Shown: positions 1-10,849 of the stretch, in pieces
Numbering within the stretch: the first letter of the stretch is position 1
Layout: every line of letters begins with the position of its first letter
NCBI GenBank assembly: GCA_050084985.1
Contig: JBITNC010000001.1
Location: 69,130,001 to 69,194,000 of the forward strand
DNA: 64,000 nt
Source of the DNA: Nageia nagi
Taxonomy: Eukaryota > Pinophyta
Direction of reading: 5' to 3'
The notes under the pieces: generated by a model
Seen by the model: the letters and a program-made list of their open reading frames with translations, nothing else
Databases searched by the model: none
Told to the model about the DNA's origin: nothing
Translations under genes and position numbers: made by a program

Positions 1-960
1 AGTTATTTAATTACCAATGATGATGCTTTAATGCTACAAATATTTCCCATGACACTTGCTGGTCAAGCCATGGATTGGTATAATAGTTTTCTAAAATATA
101 GCATTAAAACTTATTCTCAATTGGAAAACCTTTTTCCACAACATTTCAAGATTAATATTAAAGATAAAACTTCTATTACTAATCTAACAAGATTACAATA
201 ATTTCTTGATGAATCAATAAATGATTTCATTTCATGATGGTGAGTAATTTTGATAAGCATGCCTTATACATTACCTCAAGAAGAATTAGTAAAATTATTT
301 AGTAAAATTTGCTTAAGACCTATAGCTAGCATGTTACTTATGAAATAACATAAAATATTTGAAGATGCTATCTCTTAGGTAGTAGTAATTGAACGAGTTA
401 AAATTTAATATGGAAAAATAATAGCTAAAAAATGAGAAGGATATATAAAAACTAAGACACAAATAGATAAGGTGATGTCAACTAATAAAGTATCCACCCA
501 AAAAGAATAAGAATTTAATCCAACCTTAAAAAAAGAGGAAGAACCAAAACAAAACCAAAATTTGAAAGAGATACAAAACCTCCAAAGAATTTTACACCTT
601 TATTCAAACTTCTTTAAGATATTTTAAAGAAAATGTTAGATCATAATTTAATAATATTAACTAAACTTAGATTAGATGAAATGGAAAATAAAAATACTAA
701 ATGGTATAGAGAAAATGAATTTGTAATTATCATTGATAAAAGGGTCATGATACAAATCAATGTCATTCATTGAAACATATGATCCAAGATTTAATTAATG
801 AGGGAAAATTACAGGTAGATACCCCTTTTCCAAACCCTAATAAAGAATTAGGTATTTATCAAAATCCTCTTCCACATCATACAAATAATATTTCATGGAA
901 TAAAAATTAAGTAATACATAAATATGATCCAAATTACACAACGTATGTTTCTATGATTAG
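1..960 (+). pseudogene. gag: Gag, C-terminal two-thirds (E1), broken
   Basis: Capsid/nucleocapsid precursor of E1, entering the window in mid-gene. The conserved gag core is readable from the first base (a run ending in AGQAMDWYNS), followed by PQEELVKLFSKICLRPIAS, which matches E3 gag almost word for word. A Tat-type zinc knuckle of the form C-X2-H-X4-H-X4-C is coded at about 722-763, with two stop codons inside it. In-frame stops near 199, 235 and 345 replace residues that are Gln or Trp in the better copy. Gag packages element RNA into cytoplasmic virus-like particles; this copy cannot make an intact protein. Confidence 0.82.
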
Positions 961-1006
961 TGTTTCCATAAGAGCATAAAAGAGTCAAAATAAACAAAAT
1001 ACAATA

Positions 1007-1780
1007 ATGAATCAACAAAATGTAATGCCACAAATACCAAGATCTCAACATCCTAAAGTGTTAGTCAAAGGAGCATTACAACAACAATTAAAAATATCAC
1101 AAGTTAAATTATCATTATTTAATTTGTTACAACAATCAAAAGATCATCAAGATGTGATGAATCATATTTTACAAAAAATTGAGTTAGATATTAATGATCC
1201 TGAAAGTTTTGCTACTCTTGTAGGTAACATCAAACAAATTCAAAAACTAGTAATTACATTCTATGATCATGAAATAAAACATTGGAAAAATTCATCTGGA
1301 ATTGATCCACCATTACACATTATAGTAAATATTGGTGGAAAGATGTTTAAATGAGTCTTAATTGATAAAGTATTTATAATAAATATTATATTGACAACTG
1401 CTTTCCAAAATATAAATATTCCATTTTCATATATTAAGGTACCAACCTTATAATTAAAAGCTTTTAATTATGCCTTATGTCCAACAATTGGATCAATATC
1501 TATGCCTATTATAGTTGGATCAAAAATAGTTCAAACTATGTTACAAGTCATCGAAGGGAATGTTACACAATACAATATCCTCTTAGGAAGACCTTGGATT
1601 AAAGATATGCAATGTGTTCCTTAAACATATCATAATTTTTTAAAATACATACATAATGGAATAGTACATTGTGTCTTTGGAGATGATAATCCATATTCAC
1701 ATTGTAACACTATAGGAATTTCTGATGAAATCACTCTGCCATTTCTTTATGACATCTTTATCAAAATTTTTAAAAGATAA
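1007..1780 (+). pseudogene. pro: Aspartic protease region (E1), broken
   Basis: A 115-residue open stretch (1007-1354) matches the region before the protease in E3, including the shared LDPPLHII-like segment (here IDPPLHIIV). The protease itself continues past a stop at 1352. The active site reads IDKV where a functional copy has D-[GE]-[GS]-[SA], so the Asp remains but the glycine/serine loop is gone. The flap and C-terminal part are readable as YNILLGRPWI near 1580-1610. The enzyme would have cleaved the Gag-Pol polyprotein. Several frame changes separate the pieces. Confidence 0.75.
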
Positions 1781-2749
1781 TAATAAACAAAATATGTTAA
1801 AATAAGAAAAATAAAAGCAAGTAATGGATAGTCCAAAAATATGTAATTTATTTTTTGAATCAAATAGTTTAAATCTGTAAGAAAAAGAATCCTATCAAAA
1901 TCAAACACAAACATTAAACATGTTGTATAATGCTTCTTCATCTAAAACTAGTGAGATGGTAGCTTCATCTCAAGAGAAATTATCATAGGATAGATTAAAT
2001 AAAATTTATCATACAATATCTAAGTTGTCTAATCTAGGTATTGGAGAATATGATATTGATGATGTAATATTTAATATTGCCACTGCTCAAGAGATTGGAT
2101 GACCTTATCAAGAATAAAGTATTGTAGGACAACTTGTTTCACTAAATGAAAAACCTAATTAGACATTATTTGTATATGTAAGAATTGATAAACCTAATGA
2201 ACAACCTATTCCAAAAATTAGTAAAGAACCATTTTGTAATTTTTTGGATTATTTTTCACCCTATGTGTGATCTTTTGTCCAATTATATTTTGATAAATGT
2301 CACTAGAAAGAGCACAAATTAGGATGATATGAACAAGGCCCATGATATGTAAGATGGGATTAGTAAGATGGGATTTGTATATTATCAAATACCTATATAT
2401 AAGATGGGATTAGCATATAAAAGTAAAATGAAATATAATTCAAATAAAAACATGATACAATTACAACTTGAAAATCTCACATTTGAAGAATCACTTTACC
2501 TTCATCATCCATTAAAATCAAATGATGATAGTACATTTGATAAGTTGATACCTAATTATTTATTTAATAATAATATATCAATTAGTATGGTTCAAATTAA
2601 AAAAATCAACATTGAAAATATAAATCTTATATCTCTATAATCTAAAGTAAAAGTAAATTCAACTTTGATTGAAAGTAATATTGGAGAAGCATAAGAATAT
2701 GATTTAAGTGATTTATATCTATTTTGAAAGAAAAATAGGCCATATTTGC
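1781..2749 (+). pseudogene. Protease-RT linker with G-patch remnant (E1)
   Basis: This stretch lines up with the 26240-27300 linker of E3. Around 2275-2420 it encodes an eroded G-patch: conserved YFDKCH, then YEQGP, then MGLAY, spaced as in the intact E3 G-patch. A short repeat (TAAGATGGGATT, three times between about 2350 and 2415) sits in the second half and has scrambled it. The open stretch at 2368-2640 (90 residues, acidic and Asn-rich) matches the low-complexity part of the E3 linker only at LIP-Y and following residues. G-patch modules in retroelement polyproteins are thought to bind RNA or helicases; the role here is inferred. Confidence 0.5.
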
Positions 2750-3660
2750 ATGGACATATGAAGATATGCCTGGTAAAGCTATTGATCTAGTTATTCACAA
2801 TCTAAGTATTAAAGATGATGCTAAACCTATTAAGTAAAAGTTACAAAAAAATGAATCCTACAATAGCATTGATGGTAAAAGAGGAATTATAAAAAAATTA
2901 TTAGATGCTAAATTTATACAACCAATTAATTATTCAAAATGGATTTCAAATATAGTTCCTATAAAGAAACCAAATAGAAAAATTCATATCTATACTGATT
3001 TTAGGGATTTAAATAAAGCATGTCCTAAAGATGATTTCCTACTTCCCAATATAGATAACTTAGTGGATTCCATGATAGGACATTAAATGCTTTCACTTAT
3101 AGATGGATTTTCTAGCTATAATCAAATAAAAGTTACTTATAAAGACCAACATAAAACTATGTTTATAACACCATGGGAAACCTTTTGTTATAAATTAATG
3201 CCCTTTGGTCATAAAAATGTTGGAGCAACATATCTAAGAGAAATGACATACATCTTTTACGATTATATGCATGATATTATAGAAGATTATGTCGATGATT
3301 TATTGGCTAAGTATAAAATAAAAGAACAACATCTTGAGATATTGATAAAAATATGTAATAGATTGTTAGAATTTAATGTTCATCTTAATGCAAAGAAATG
3401 TATTTTTAAAGTAACTTTAGGAAAATTATTAAGATTCATTATATCTTGATGAGGAATTGAAATATATCCTAATAAAATTAAAGCAATAATAGACATACCT
3501 CCTCCTTCCAATATTAAACAATAGTAAAGTTTGCAAACAAAATTACAAGAAATTAGATGTTTTATTTCACAAATGTCAGATAAATGTAAACCTTTTACTA
3601 AATTGTTAGACAAGGGAACAATTTTTCATTGGTGTAAAGAACAACAAGAAACTTTGGACA
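2750..3660 (+). pseudogene. RT: Reverse transcriptase (E1), broken
   Basis: Translated in pieces, this reproduces the E3 RT: EDMPGKAIDLVIHNL near 2762, LNKACPKDDF near 3010, the first catalytic Asp in LSLIDGF near 3100, PFG near 3200 and the active-site motif YVDD at 3288-3299. The longest open stretch is 3087-3449 (120 residues). The YVDD box is intact here, unlike in E3. At least five stops (for example 3086 and 3448) and one or two frameshifts break the gene. It would have copied element RNA into cDNA in the particle. The antisense open stretch at 3380-3613 is only a shadow. Confidence 0.85.
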
Positions 3661-4095
3661 AAATTAAATAATATTTATTAACATCATCAGTATTAAGTCC
3701 TCTACAAGCCAATGCATCATTTTTTCTCTATTCATCAACAATAGAAAACACATTAGGTATTATGCTTGCTCAAAAGAATGAACACAACAAAGAGCAAGCT
3801 ATATATTACCTTAGTCAAACATTGGTGGATTATGAAAGTAAGTATGTATATATGGAAAAACTACATTTAACCATCATTTTTGCAACCAAAAAACTTAAGA
3901 ATTACATGTTAAACCATACCCATTATGTTATTGCAAAAGTTGATCCCTTTAAATATATGATGAATAAAACTTATCAAAATACAAGAACATTAAAATGGAT
4001 CATGTATTTAACTAAATTTGATTTATAATTCATCTATCAAAAATCCATCAAAGGTCAAGTTATAGCTGATTATTTAGTAGAAGCACCTTTACAAG
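3661..4095 (+). pseudogene. First (Ty3-type) RNase H / connection domain (E1)
   Basis: Coding continues from RT. The open stretch 3762-4028 contains LAQKNEHNKEQAIYYLSQTL, ATKKLKNYML and LKWIMYLTKFDL, matching the C-terminal RNase H-like part of Ty3 RTs. Tat elements keep this domain next to a second RNase H, and its catalytic residues are often lost so that it becomes a tether (established for the lineage; the exact residues were not checked here). A stop at 4026-4028 precedes the shared QKSIKGQVIADYL segment. Confidence 0.78.
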
Positions 4096-4109
4096 ATGAT
4101 AATCCCTTT

Positions 4110-4535
4110 ATCATAGAATTTCCCATTGAATACATATTTCAATTAGACAATGTTGACTCACCAATAGAATTAGAAGAAGAATGGGATATGACAATACATT
4201 TTGATGGATCTAAGTGTGAAAAGGGAGGTGGATCAGGTGTTATATTTTTCACTCCTCAAGGAGTACAAATTCCATACTCATTCAAATTAGATTTTCTTTG
4301 CACAAATAATAATACTAAATATGAGACCTTAATATTAGCTATTAAGATCACTCTAAAATTAAAACTAAGAAAAGTAAAATTAATTAGAGATTATTATTAA
4401 TTGTAAATCAAATTAAAGGAATATTTCAATGTAAAGAACCTTTACTTCAAAAATTTAAACAAATAGTTGAAAATTTGTTATCTTTATTGATAAAATATGA
4501 AATTCAAGAAACTCCCAAGTCAAATAATAGATTCA
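4110..4535 (+). pseudogene. Second, archaeal-type RNase H (E1)
   Basis: The open stretch 4188-4400 begins MTIHFDGS, where the Asp is the first catalytic residue. It keeps the Glu in TKYETLIL, which E3 has lost. The third acidic residue survives in LIRDYY but the usual GDS is changed. After a stop at 4398 the homology continues as LIVNQIKGIFQCKEPLLQK and ends at SNNRF near 4535. The final catalytic Asp of the family (FADA in E3) is therefore missing. This is where the sequence jumps to ORF3 and the integrase is absent. The domain removes RNA from RNA/DNA hybrids during reverse transcription and is diagnostic of Tat. Confidence 0.83.
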
Positions 4536-5700
4536 TTGATATTAATATTTACATTGACAAATCCATGTATTTTGTTGATTTTATGTATTATCATGATCAA
4601 GTTGAAAAGATAAGTCTAATATATTTTCATTGGCCTATGTCCTCACCATGATTGATCCTTGATTGTACTTTCAATAATTGGGTTTTGAACATAGCATATC
4701 ACACTTCACAAAATTTAGATCCTCTTTTTAATTAGGTAAGTCACATTGTAGGAGATCTTAATCATCACAAAATGGTCTATTATTTCATCACTTCATTTTT
4801 CCTAACTCTAAGATGATCTAAAAAGCTAATTTAAAAAGTTAGTTATCACTTTTCTCATATGAAGTCAAGATTTTGTTCATCACCTCCACATGAAAGTTTA
4901 ACATGATAATTACCTTCAAAAATATTACAAACTCATATTCCATAATTTCAAATTGATAAATCCAATCCACATTTCATTGAATGATATTATGATGATAAAT
5001 ATGTAAAAATGCTATAAAAAAACCCATGTAAAGTTATGTCTCAAGTGCTTTCATTACCTATGGAAATACAAGAGAAAATAACCATGTCTTATTACAATAA
5101 TCAAAACTTTGAATCTTGGGCATTAAAACATAATGGGTATAAAGTAATTATTACAATAGATTCCAAAGAAATGTGGATGGAATTAGAATCAAAAATGAGT
5201 TTAATTCATTTATTTCATATACATTGGACTTATCAAAGACCTAAGATTTCCTTGAATTGTGTTGATCATGTGAACATAAAGTGTTAGGGATGAATCATAT
5301 CACTCATTGATGTTGTCAATGACTCAATAATTTAGTATAATACTTCTACAATCCCCAATCATGATATTATATATGATTACACATCACTTTCCAGTAAAAC
5401 ATATTACGTTGATAATGCTATAAATACAAAATTAAGATTTAAAAGGATGCTTCAATGACTTAATTTATGAAAGAAAGTACAACATGAAGTTTATCCTACA
5501 CATATTGAAAAGGATTACATGGATTGACTCATCAAGAATGTACAACCATATTCATCATTATTTTCATTATTGTGCACATCAAGTACACCATCACCTACTC
5601 AATTCTTTAATAGTGGTGAATAATCTTCAAATCATCTATCAAAAAAAGAGTTATCTGAAAGTTTAAATAAAAAACAAAGGTATTTCAAGTATTTTCACCT
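4536..5700 (+). pseudogene. ORF3 downstream of pol (E1), unknown function, two related domains, broken
   Basis: I do not recognise this family. It matches ORF3 of E3 (22922-21660, - strand). Domain A is represented only by its second half (about 4540-4830: a Y-F-H-W-P segment and an HHKMVYYFITSFF segment). Domain B starts at 5036 in an 83-residue open stretch with LPMEIQEKI, NGYKVIITID and the HWTYQRPKI motif, and continues in broken frames to about 5480. The 5484-5666 open stretch may be a more variable tail. The two domains share a core: L-x-[IM]-x-E/K-[IQ]-x-[RK], then W-x-[VL]-x(3)-G-Y-[EKQ]-V, then W-x(4)-P-K-I. No signal peptide or membrane helix is evident, so an env role is not supported. 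Confidence 0.6.
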
Positions 5701-5852
5701 CCATTAATCATTTATCCACCAAGACATCAACCATCCATTCTTGGAATAGGTCCATATTATCTTTGATCGAATCCCTCGTATTATTATATTTTGAAACAAA
5801 AAGGTTGGACCATTTTTAAAAGATCATCCCATAATATTTGAATGACTTAGTG

Positions 5853-5905
5853 ATATAATATATATATATATATATTATATATAATATATATATATATATA
5901 TAATA
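5853..5905. repeat. (AT)n microsatellite
   Basis: About 50 bases of alternating A and T with two small interruptions, 150 bases after the end of ORF3 of E1. E3 has a 40-base (AT) run in the corresponding interval downstream of its own ORF3 (21170-21209). The intervening 5706-5852 and following 5906-6260 show nothing else. Confidence 0.9.
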
Positions 5906-6269
5906 ATCAAAAAAATCATAAAAAATAAAAATAAAATTCTAAAATTTATATATATATATAATACTATTATTAAATTAGGGAATGTTATCCTTATTTGATG
6001 AAAACTATAATGATTTGGATCACTTATTAATTTATATTTATATATCCCCCCATCCATATATACCATTTGTACACATATTACATCGCATATGTATGATTAA
6101 CATAATGTTGTTTAAAGTTATCATCATTCTAGCTTCTATTATGACATTTGATATCTAAATTTTAGTCAGTTTAAGATGATAGACAAACATGTTTGATATC
6201 TTTGGAATATCACAAACTCAAACACTATTTTCACATTTAAATTCTCAAAACAAATAGACATTGAATGTT

Positions 6270-6480
6270 TTAAAGTATAGTTTTAAAGGAAATATTCCCC
6301 CATTATTTTTCTTCATCCCAAACCCAAGGCAAAAAAAAAGGAGACTAAAAAAAATAGAGAAGAGAAAAAAGAAAACAAGTCTAAAATATATGCTTGGGTT
6401 ATTGCAGTATCCTCTATTGGGGCTATGGATGCCTGGTTGGTAATAGAGTAAGGCTGTAGTGGGATCTAGGGGTTAAACCT
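6270..6480 (+). other. Conserved block downstream of ORF3 (E1)
   Basis: An A-rich tract preceded by CTTCATCCCAAACCCAAG is followed at 6385-6470 by a segment that aligns to the reverse complement of about 21050-21140 in E3. Shared words include GGGCTATGGATGC, TAGAG(C/T)AAGG and GTAG(C/T)GGGATC. In one frame both copies read roughly WVI-x-[VI]-S-S-x2-AMDA and EQGCSGI (with stops in place of some residues), so it could be a short coding exon. It could equally be an RNA or DNA signal. The open stretch 6261-6443 is in another frame and is not convincing. Confidence 0.5.
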
Positions 6481-7242
6481 CATCAGGATTATGGACACCT
6501 ATCTATAAATGGGGCATACCTAATAAAGAGGCAACATGTCCAAAGAAATTTAAACCACTATATGCACATAAGGAGAATTGACATTAAACTATGCTTTTAA
6601 AAATATTTAATTTATAGATGTATAGAGAAGTAAATGAATATCACCATGCACACATGAGTTCAAGATAAACTTTTCATATTATGAAGGCAAAAAAAAGATT
6701 GATAAAGCTAGTTAATTGATTGTTTCTTTAATCATGTTATGCTATCAATATTATCCATATATCCCAATATAAAATTATCTTTATTATTATTTAAATTGAT
6801 AAGTGATCTTGTTATTCTAGTTATATTCTATATTTGTATAATATTTCTTATCATATATTTATTTATACACATACATGGCCAAGAAATAGAAAATGATGCA
6901 TCTGATTCCATACTATTATACTTAAAAATATGTCCTATAAAATTTTATTTACAACAATTTCATTATCTAGTATTTTATATAACCTTTATGATAATAGCAT
7001 CAAAATGTTTGAACATCATTCAATATATGAAACTAGCTTAAATTTGAATATATAATCATAAGAAAATATATCATCATATACCTATTTGCCAATATAAAAC
7101 TAAACATGACATCATCCCAAATATCCTCAACTACTCAATCATATAACATATCAAATCATAACATCTCAAATTACATCATCTCATAAAAAAAATAAACATA
7201 TAAAATAACATGATCTCATAAAGTATATAGTCTCATCATCAT
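6481..7242. other. AT-rich spacer of E1 with one conserved short block
   Basis: No gene is supported. The 100-residue open stretch at 6739-7041 is hydrophobic and of the kind AT-rich DNA gives by chance. Within it, about 6890-6945 contains GAAAATGATGCATCTGATTC and a following ATATGTCC that also occur, in the same element-sense order, in E3 near 20297-20250. This block sits between the convergent sense (ORF3) and antisense (PMD) genes in both elements. Confidence 0.45.
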
Positions 7243-7757
7243 CATAAAAATACAATGTGGGCATCCTCATGGACTACCCCAACCACCAGATCCTCCTTAA
7301 GGACTACTCCAACTACCCTAGCCTTAAGAACTATTATGATCTCTTCATTGTCTACTCATCTCTCCAATGCCATGACTAGGAGGAGTAGTATAATAGACCC
7401 TATAGGATTGGTTGGTTGTGTAGCTCCCTATAACTCTAATGACCTCACAATACCCTCAGTAGATGCCCAAGGTGTAGTACCCCTACTACGAGAGGCTCCT
7501 GATCTTGTTGTCTTACCTAGAGAACCAACTATCCCCTAAGCACTACTATCAGCTTGATAAGAAAACAAGTTAATAGGCATATAACTCAATGGAGGTATGG
7601 CATAATACACTTTAGGAGAAAATTTTAGTACACCTATCAACCAAGTATGAATAATAGCATTATAATAATCTCTCTACTAATAAATGCAATAAATAAATGT
7701 TAAATACCTACTCTCTATACCCCCAAGAGTAGCAACTGCTCCCATCTAATGAGCTTG
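7243..7757 (-). pseudogene. Antisense plant-mobile-domain gene, 3' part (E1), cut off by E2
   Basis: Read on the minus strand this continues the PMD reading frame found at 13005-11458 once E2 is removed. It carries a DYYNAIIHTWL segment equivalent to DYYRRAMELWL near the C terminus of the E3 PMD protein, then a Ser/Thr/Gly-rich tail that ends near 7243. Several stops interrupt it. The + strand open stretch at 7255-7539 is the shadow of this tail. The insertion by E2 split the gene between 7757 and 11453. Confidence 0.65.
7753..7757. repeat. Target-site duplication of E2, left copy (GCTTG)
   Basis: GCTTG immediately before the left LTR is repeated exactly at 11453-11457 after the right LTR. 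A 5-base duplication is the normal footprint of a retroviral-type integrase. Confidence 0.9.
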
Positions 7758-8359
7758 TGATCCAGGTGGATATTGGTGGCCACCTACCTATTCCACTTGG
7801 GCCCCCACCATTGTCTCTTTCAGTTTGTCAGTGTTGGTATAACTTACTATTTTTAGCAATTTTGGGTCCTAAACTTCCGAAGCCATTTTGAGGTCGTAAA
7901 TGACATTTTTTGGGCATCATCATTCATCATTTTATAAAATTGAATTCATCTAAAAACTTGTACTCAGATAGATCTTTCTAATGAGGTATCATGTGCATCA
8001 AACAGAGATAGTATGCAAAAGTTACATCCCTAGGAAGTTGAAACACCAATCTACCCAAACAAGGCCCATAGTTTTGGCACTTCATCTCCTAGGGTTAGGT
8101 TTTTGGAATGTTTAGGGTTCTCCATTGTTTCTCAATAATAAATAGGCCCTAAAGCCTCATTGTAATGCAATTTAGAGGCCTATAGCTACAACATCTCTTC
8201 TCAGAGATAGCTACCAATGCACTAGCTAGTTTTATTTCCATTCTATCTATAAGCAAATTTCATGCTTTGACATTAATGAAATGAAGTGTTATTTCTACTA
8301 CATATCTATATTTATGGTTATATGTTTATTCTATTACATTCCCACATAAATCCATATTA
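7758..8359 (+). repeat. E2 left (5') LTR
   Basis: 602 bases repeated at 10850-11452. It starts TGATCCAGGTGG and ends CATATTA (TCA in the other copy). The 3' end contains a CCTCATTGTAATGCAATTTAG run and a conserved GACATTAATGAAATGAAG segment. Confidence 0.93.
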
Positions 8360-8360
8360 G

Positions 8361-8375
8361 TGGTATCAGAGTAGG
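8361..8375 (+). other. E2 primer-binding site (tRNA-Met type)
   Basis: TGGTATCAGAGTAGG follows the left LTR by one base. The first eleven bases match the complement of the 3' end of plant initiator tRNA-Met, which primes minus-strand synthesis in many plant LTR elements. Confidence 0.85.
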
Positions 8376-8487
8376 CTATTTTTTTTTCTTGATCCTTCTT
8401 TGCATGTCCCCAACAAGGTTGGGGTATAAGGAGCTAGGGCTTGATCTGGTGGAACCTTTGCAAGATCAACCTCGCAAACCTTGATAG

Positions 8488-9386
8488 ATGCCCATGGGGG
8501 ATGAAAAGAAAGATGAGAGAGTAGGAGATCCTATCAAAATATTGCTCAAGGAAGCCCTTAAAAAATATAGGAATGTGATGATGGATAACTTTGCTCAGAT
8601 CCTTCAGTGGCTACCCATCGGTGATGTATCTGCATCTAGTAGCCACTCTGGAGTTGTGACTCTTTTTAAGGTACAAGTAAATTTTGACATTCCCATATTT
8701 TAGGGTAAAATAGATGTCGATGTCATAGATAGATGGTTAAATCTATTAGAAGGATATTTCTCTATGCATGACTTTTCAGATCAGGAGAAGATTATTTTTG
8801 CACATCTCAAAGCTACCCCCCATGTTAAGGACTGGTGGGAAACCTACTATGAGAACAAGGAACAGATACAACCCTCTCTATTCTTAGCCATACCAACTTG
8901 GAATTCTTTCTGAGATGCCATAAAGGAATAGTACTATCCTATGGGGAGCTATGAGGACAAGTACATACAATGGACCACACTGTGACAACAAAGGGATCAA
9001 GATGTGCATGAGCTGACAAATCTGTTCCATACCCTATGCACAAATTTGGGTATCAAAGATTTAGAGAAAAATTTAGTGCTAAAGTATCATAGCTATTTTC
9101 ATAGATACATTTAGGAGGAAATGGAGTTTCTTGACATCTCCTCGCTTGGTATGGCATACCGATATGCTACCAAGATTGAGTAAAAATTCAAATAGAAAAA
9201 GCAAGACTTTAGATCTACAAATCAAAAGCAAGGGAAAGGTGCTTCCAACCTATAGAACAAACAACAAAACCAAGGCATGGCAGCCAAAGATAACACCATA
9301 AAGCCAAATAAGGACACAGAAAGTGTTGTGAGTTCCATAAGAGCTCCACTCACAACACAAGTGAGTGTCAGGCCAAGCAGTCGCTA
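8488..9386 (+). pseudogene. gag: Gag (E2), broken
   Basis: The start at 8488 (MPMGDEKKDERVGDPIKILL) opens 71 residues, then the frame continues through stops as F-x-GKIDVDVIDRWLNLLEGYF, TPHVKDWWETYYE and FLDISSLGMAYRYATKIE. This is the usual retrotransposon-gag core (W-x-x-YY). Near 9324-9371 a knuckle of the form C-E-F-H-X4-H-X4-C is coded. At least six stops (8701, 8911, 8929 and others) sit where Trp, Arg or Gln is expected. It would form the particle shell. Confidence 0.78.
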
Positions 9387-10049
9387 GTGGCCAAGATGAG
9401 GGCTTCTAAGTCAGATGCATGCTCTGAATCTGAATTAGAACCTAAAAAGGGGAATGAAAAATGGAAATATATTATTTATGTAGATCCCAATGCCATTATT
9501 ACCACTACAAAGGTCCAAAAGGAGGAATTAGAAGATCCAGAGGAGGAGGAACATCTCTTCCACTCCCAGATGTGGGTAAAGGGCTCCCCTGTACAGTTCC
9601 TTATTGATAATGGGATCTAAAAGAACCTCATTTTAGTGAATGCCATGAAGTGATTAGGCTTGTCAACCACAACTCACCCACATCCATACACCATTAGGTG
9701 GCTTCACCAAGGATGAGATCTCCACATTAGCCAACAATGTCACCTTCCCTATAGCATCAAGCCCTTCATGGATGAGGTATTATGTGATGAGACAACCATA
9801 CTTGTGGAAGCATCATGCTATGTATGAGTCTCGACCTCATGCTATGTATGAGTCTTGACCTCATGCTATTATTATTACTTTGGGAAATAAGTTGTACAAG
9901 ATACTAGAGGTACCACATCTTATCTCTTTGGTTACTACAAAATAATGCAGTAAGCTCATTTCCCAAACCAAGAAATTCATTTTCCTGATGATTCACCCCC
10001 AGGGAAAGAAGAAGACTATGACCATGACCTCCAGATAGGGCCCCTTTGC
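9387..10049 (+). pseudogene. pro: Aspartic protease and start of pol (E2), broken
   Basis: The open stretch 9387-9620 runs from an acidic linker (KEELEDPEEEE) into the protease, whose active site reads FLIDNGI (normally ID-[GS]-G-[SA]). After the stop at 9618 it continues as KNLILVNAMK. Further on the frame is hard to follow. A 27-base tandem duplication (CATGCTATGTATGAGTCT with flank) occurs at about 9811-9870. Downstream, pol is reduced to fragments. Confidence 0.6.
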
Positions 10050-10836
10050 ATGATAACAACACATGGATAAGGTTATGGAGGAGTATGGGGATATCTTCAC
10101 CTCACCCATAGGGGTTCCTCTGCACTATTAGGTCAAGCACCCGATTGATCTAACCCTAGGTGCACTGCTACCTAATGGATTGATCTATCGATGCTCTATT
10201 ATGGAAAATAATGAAATCAAGAGGTATATTTAGGCTAATTTAGCTCACATGCAATCTAAAGTTGACAAAGCAAGTAGCTTCATTGAGTGCATTCAACACA
10301 TCTACCAATAGGTTCATGATATATTGGATAGAACTAATGTGAAGTACAAGCAGTGCCATGATCAACATTAGGTGTCACACAACTTCTAGGTGGGAGACAA
10401 AGTATGGCTACATTTGCATAAGGAGAGTCTCACTAGACCCCACTACAAGCTTCACCTACTCTAATACAAGTCATACACACTCACCAAGGTTGTAGGGAAC
10501 AATGCTTTCAAGCTTGGGATTCCACCATTCCTTGGACTGCACCCAATCTTCAATGTGGATCACCTTCGTCCTTACTTCCCACCTCTACTGGACACTTTAG
10601 ACATTGTAGAAAAACTCACACCAATAGAGTTAAACCCAAACTAAATGGAATAGGCCACCATAGATTGTATCATGGACATGCAAATCAACAACACTCACCA
10701 ATAGAGGATGCAAATGTATTGGGTTGTCAAAGCTGGCCAACTCCTACACCAAGGAAAGTGGTTCACCAGGGACCAAGTTTAGTAGAAATTTCCTCATCTC
10801 ATGGAGGAACTTAATGCAATGGGGACCATTACTTTC
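10050..10836 (+). pseudogene. RT N-terminus fused to integrase C-terminus and chromodomain (E2)
   Basis: From 10072 the sequence reads as the N-terminal edge of a Ty3 RT (VMEEYGDIFTSPIGVPL, HPIDLTLGALLPN, ENNEIKRYI). At about 10230 it switches without a gap to the integrase C-terminal region (ANLAHMQSKVDKASSFIE, VGDKVWLHLHKE, HPIFNVDHLRPYFPP). It ends with a decayed chromodomain (IMDMQINNT, MYWVVKAGQ, KWFTRDQV, FPHLMEEL). The chromodomain would steer integration to heterochromatin. All catalytic parts of RT, RNase H and IN are deleted, so the element was mobile only with help, if at all. Confidence 0.7.
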
Positions 10837-10837
10837 T

Positions 10838-10849
10838 AAGGGGGAGGAA
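10838..10849 (+). other. E2 polypurine tract
   Basis: AAGGGGGAGGAA lies directly before the right LTR and is the expected primer for plus-strand DNA synthesis. Its position confirms the + orientation of E2. Confidence 0.88.

Noticed and set aside
6739-7041. Hydrophobic 100-codon open stretch that might be a membrane protein
   Set aside because: AT-rich DNA yields Ile/Leu/Phe/Tyr runs by chance, and E3 has no matching frame.
8361-8375. tRNA gene fragments at the TGGTATCAGAG words (also 49788-49802 and 57375-57390)
   Set aside because: They are primer-binding sites next to LTRs; no cloverleaf can be formed around them.
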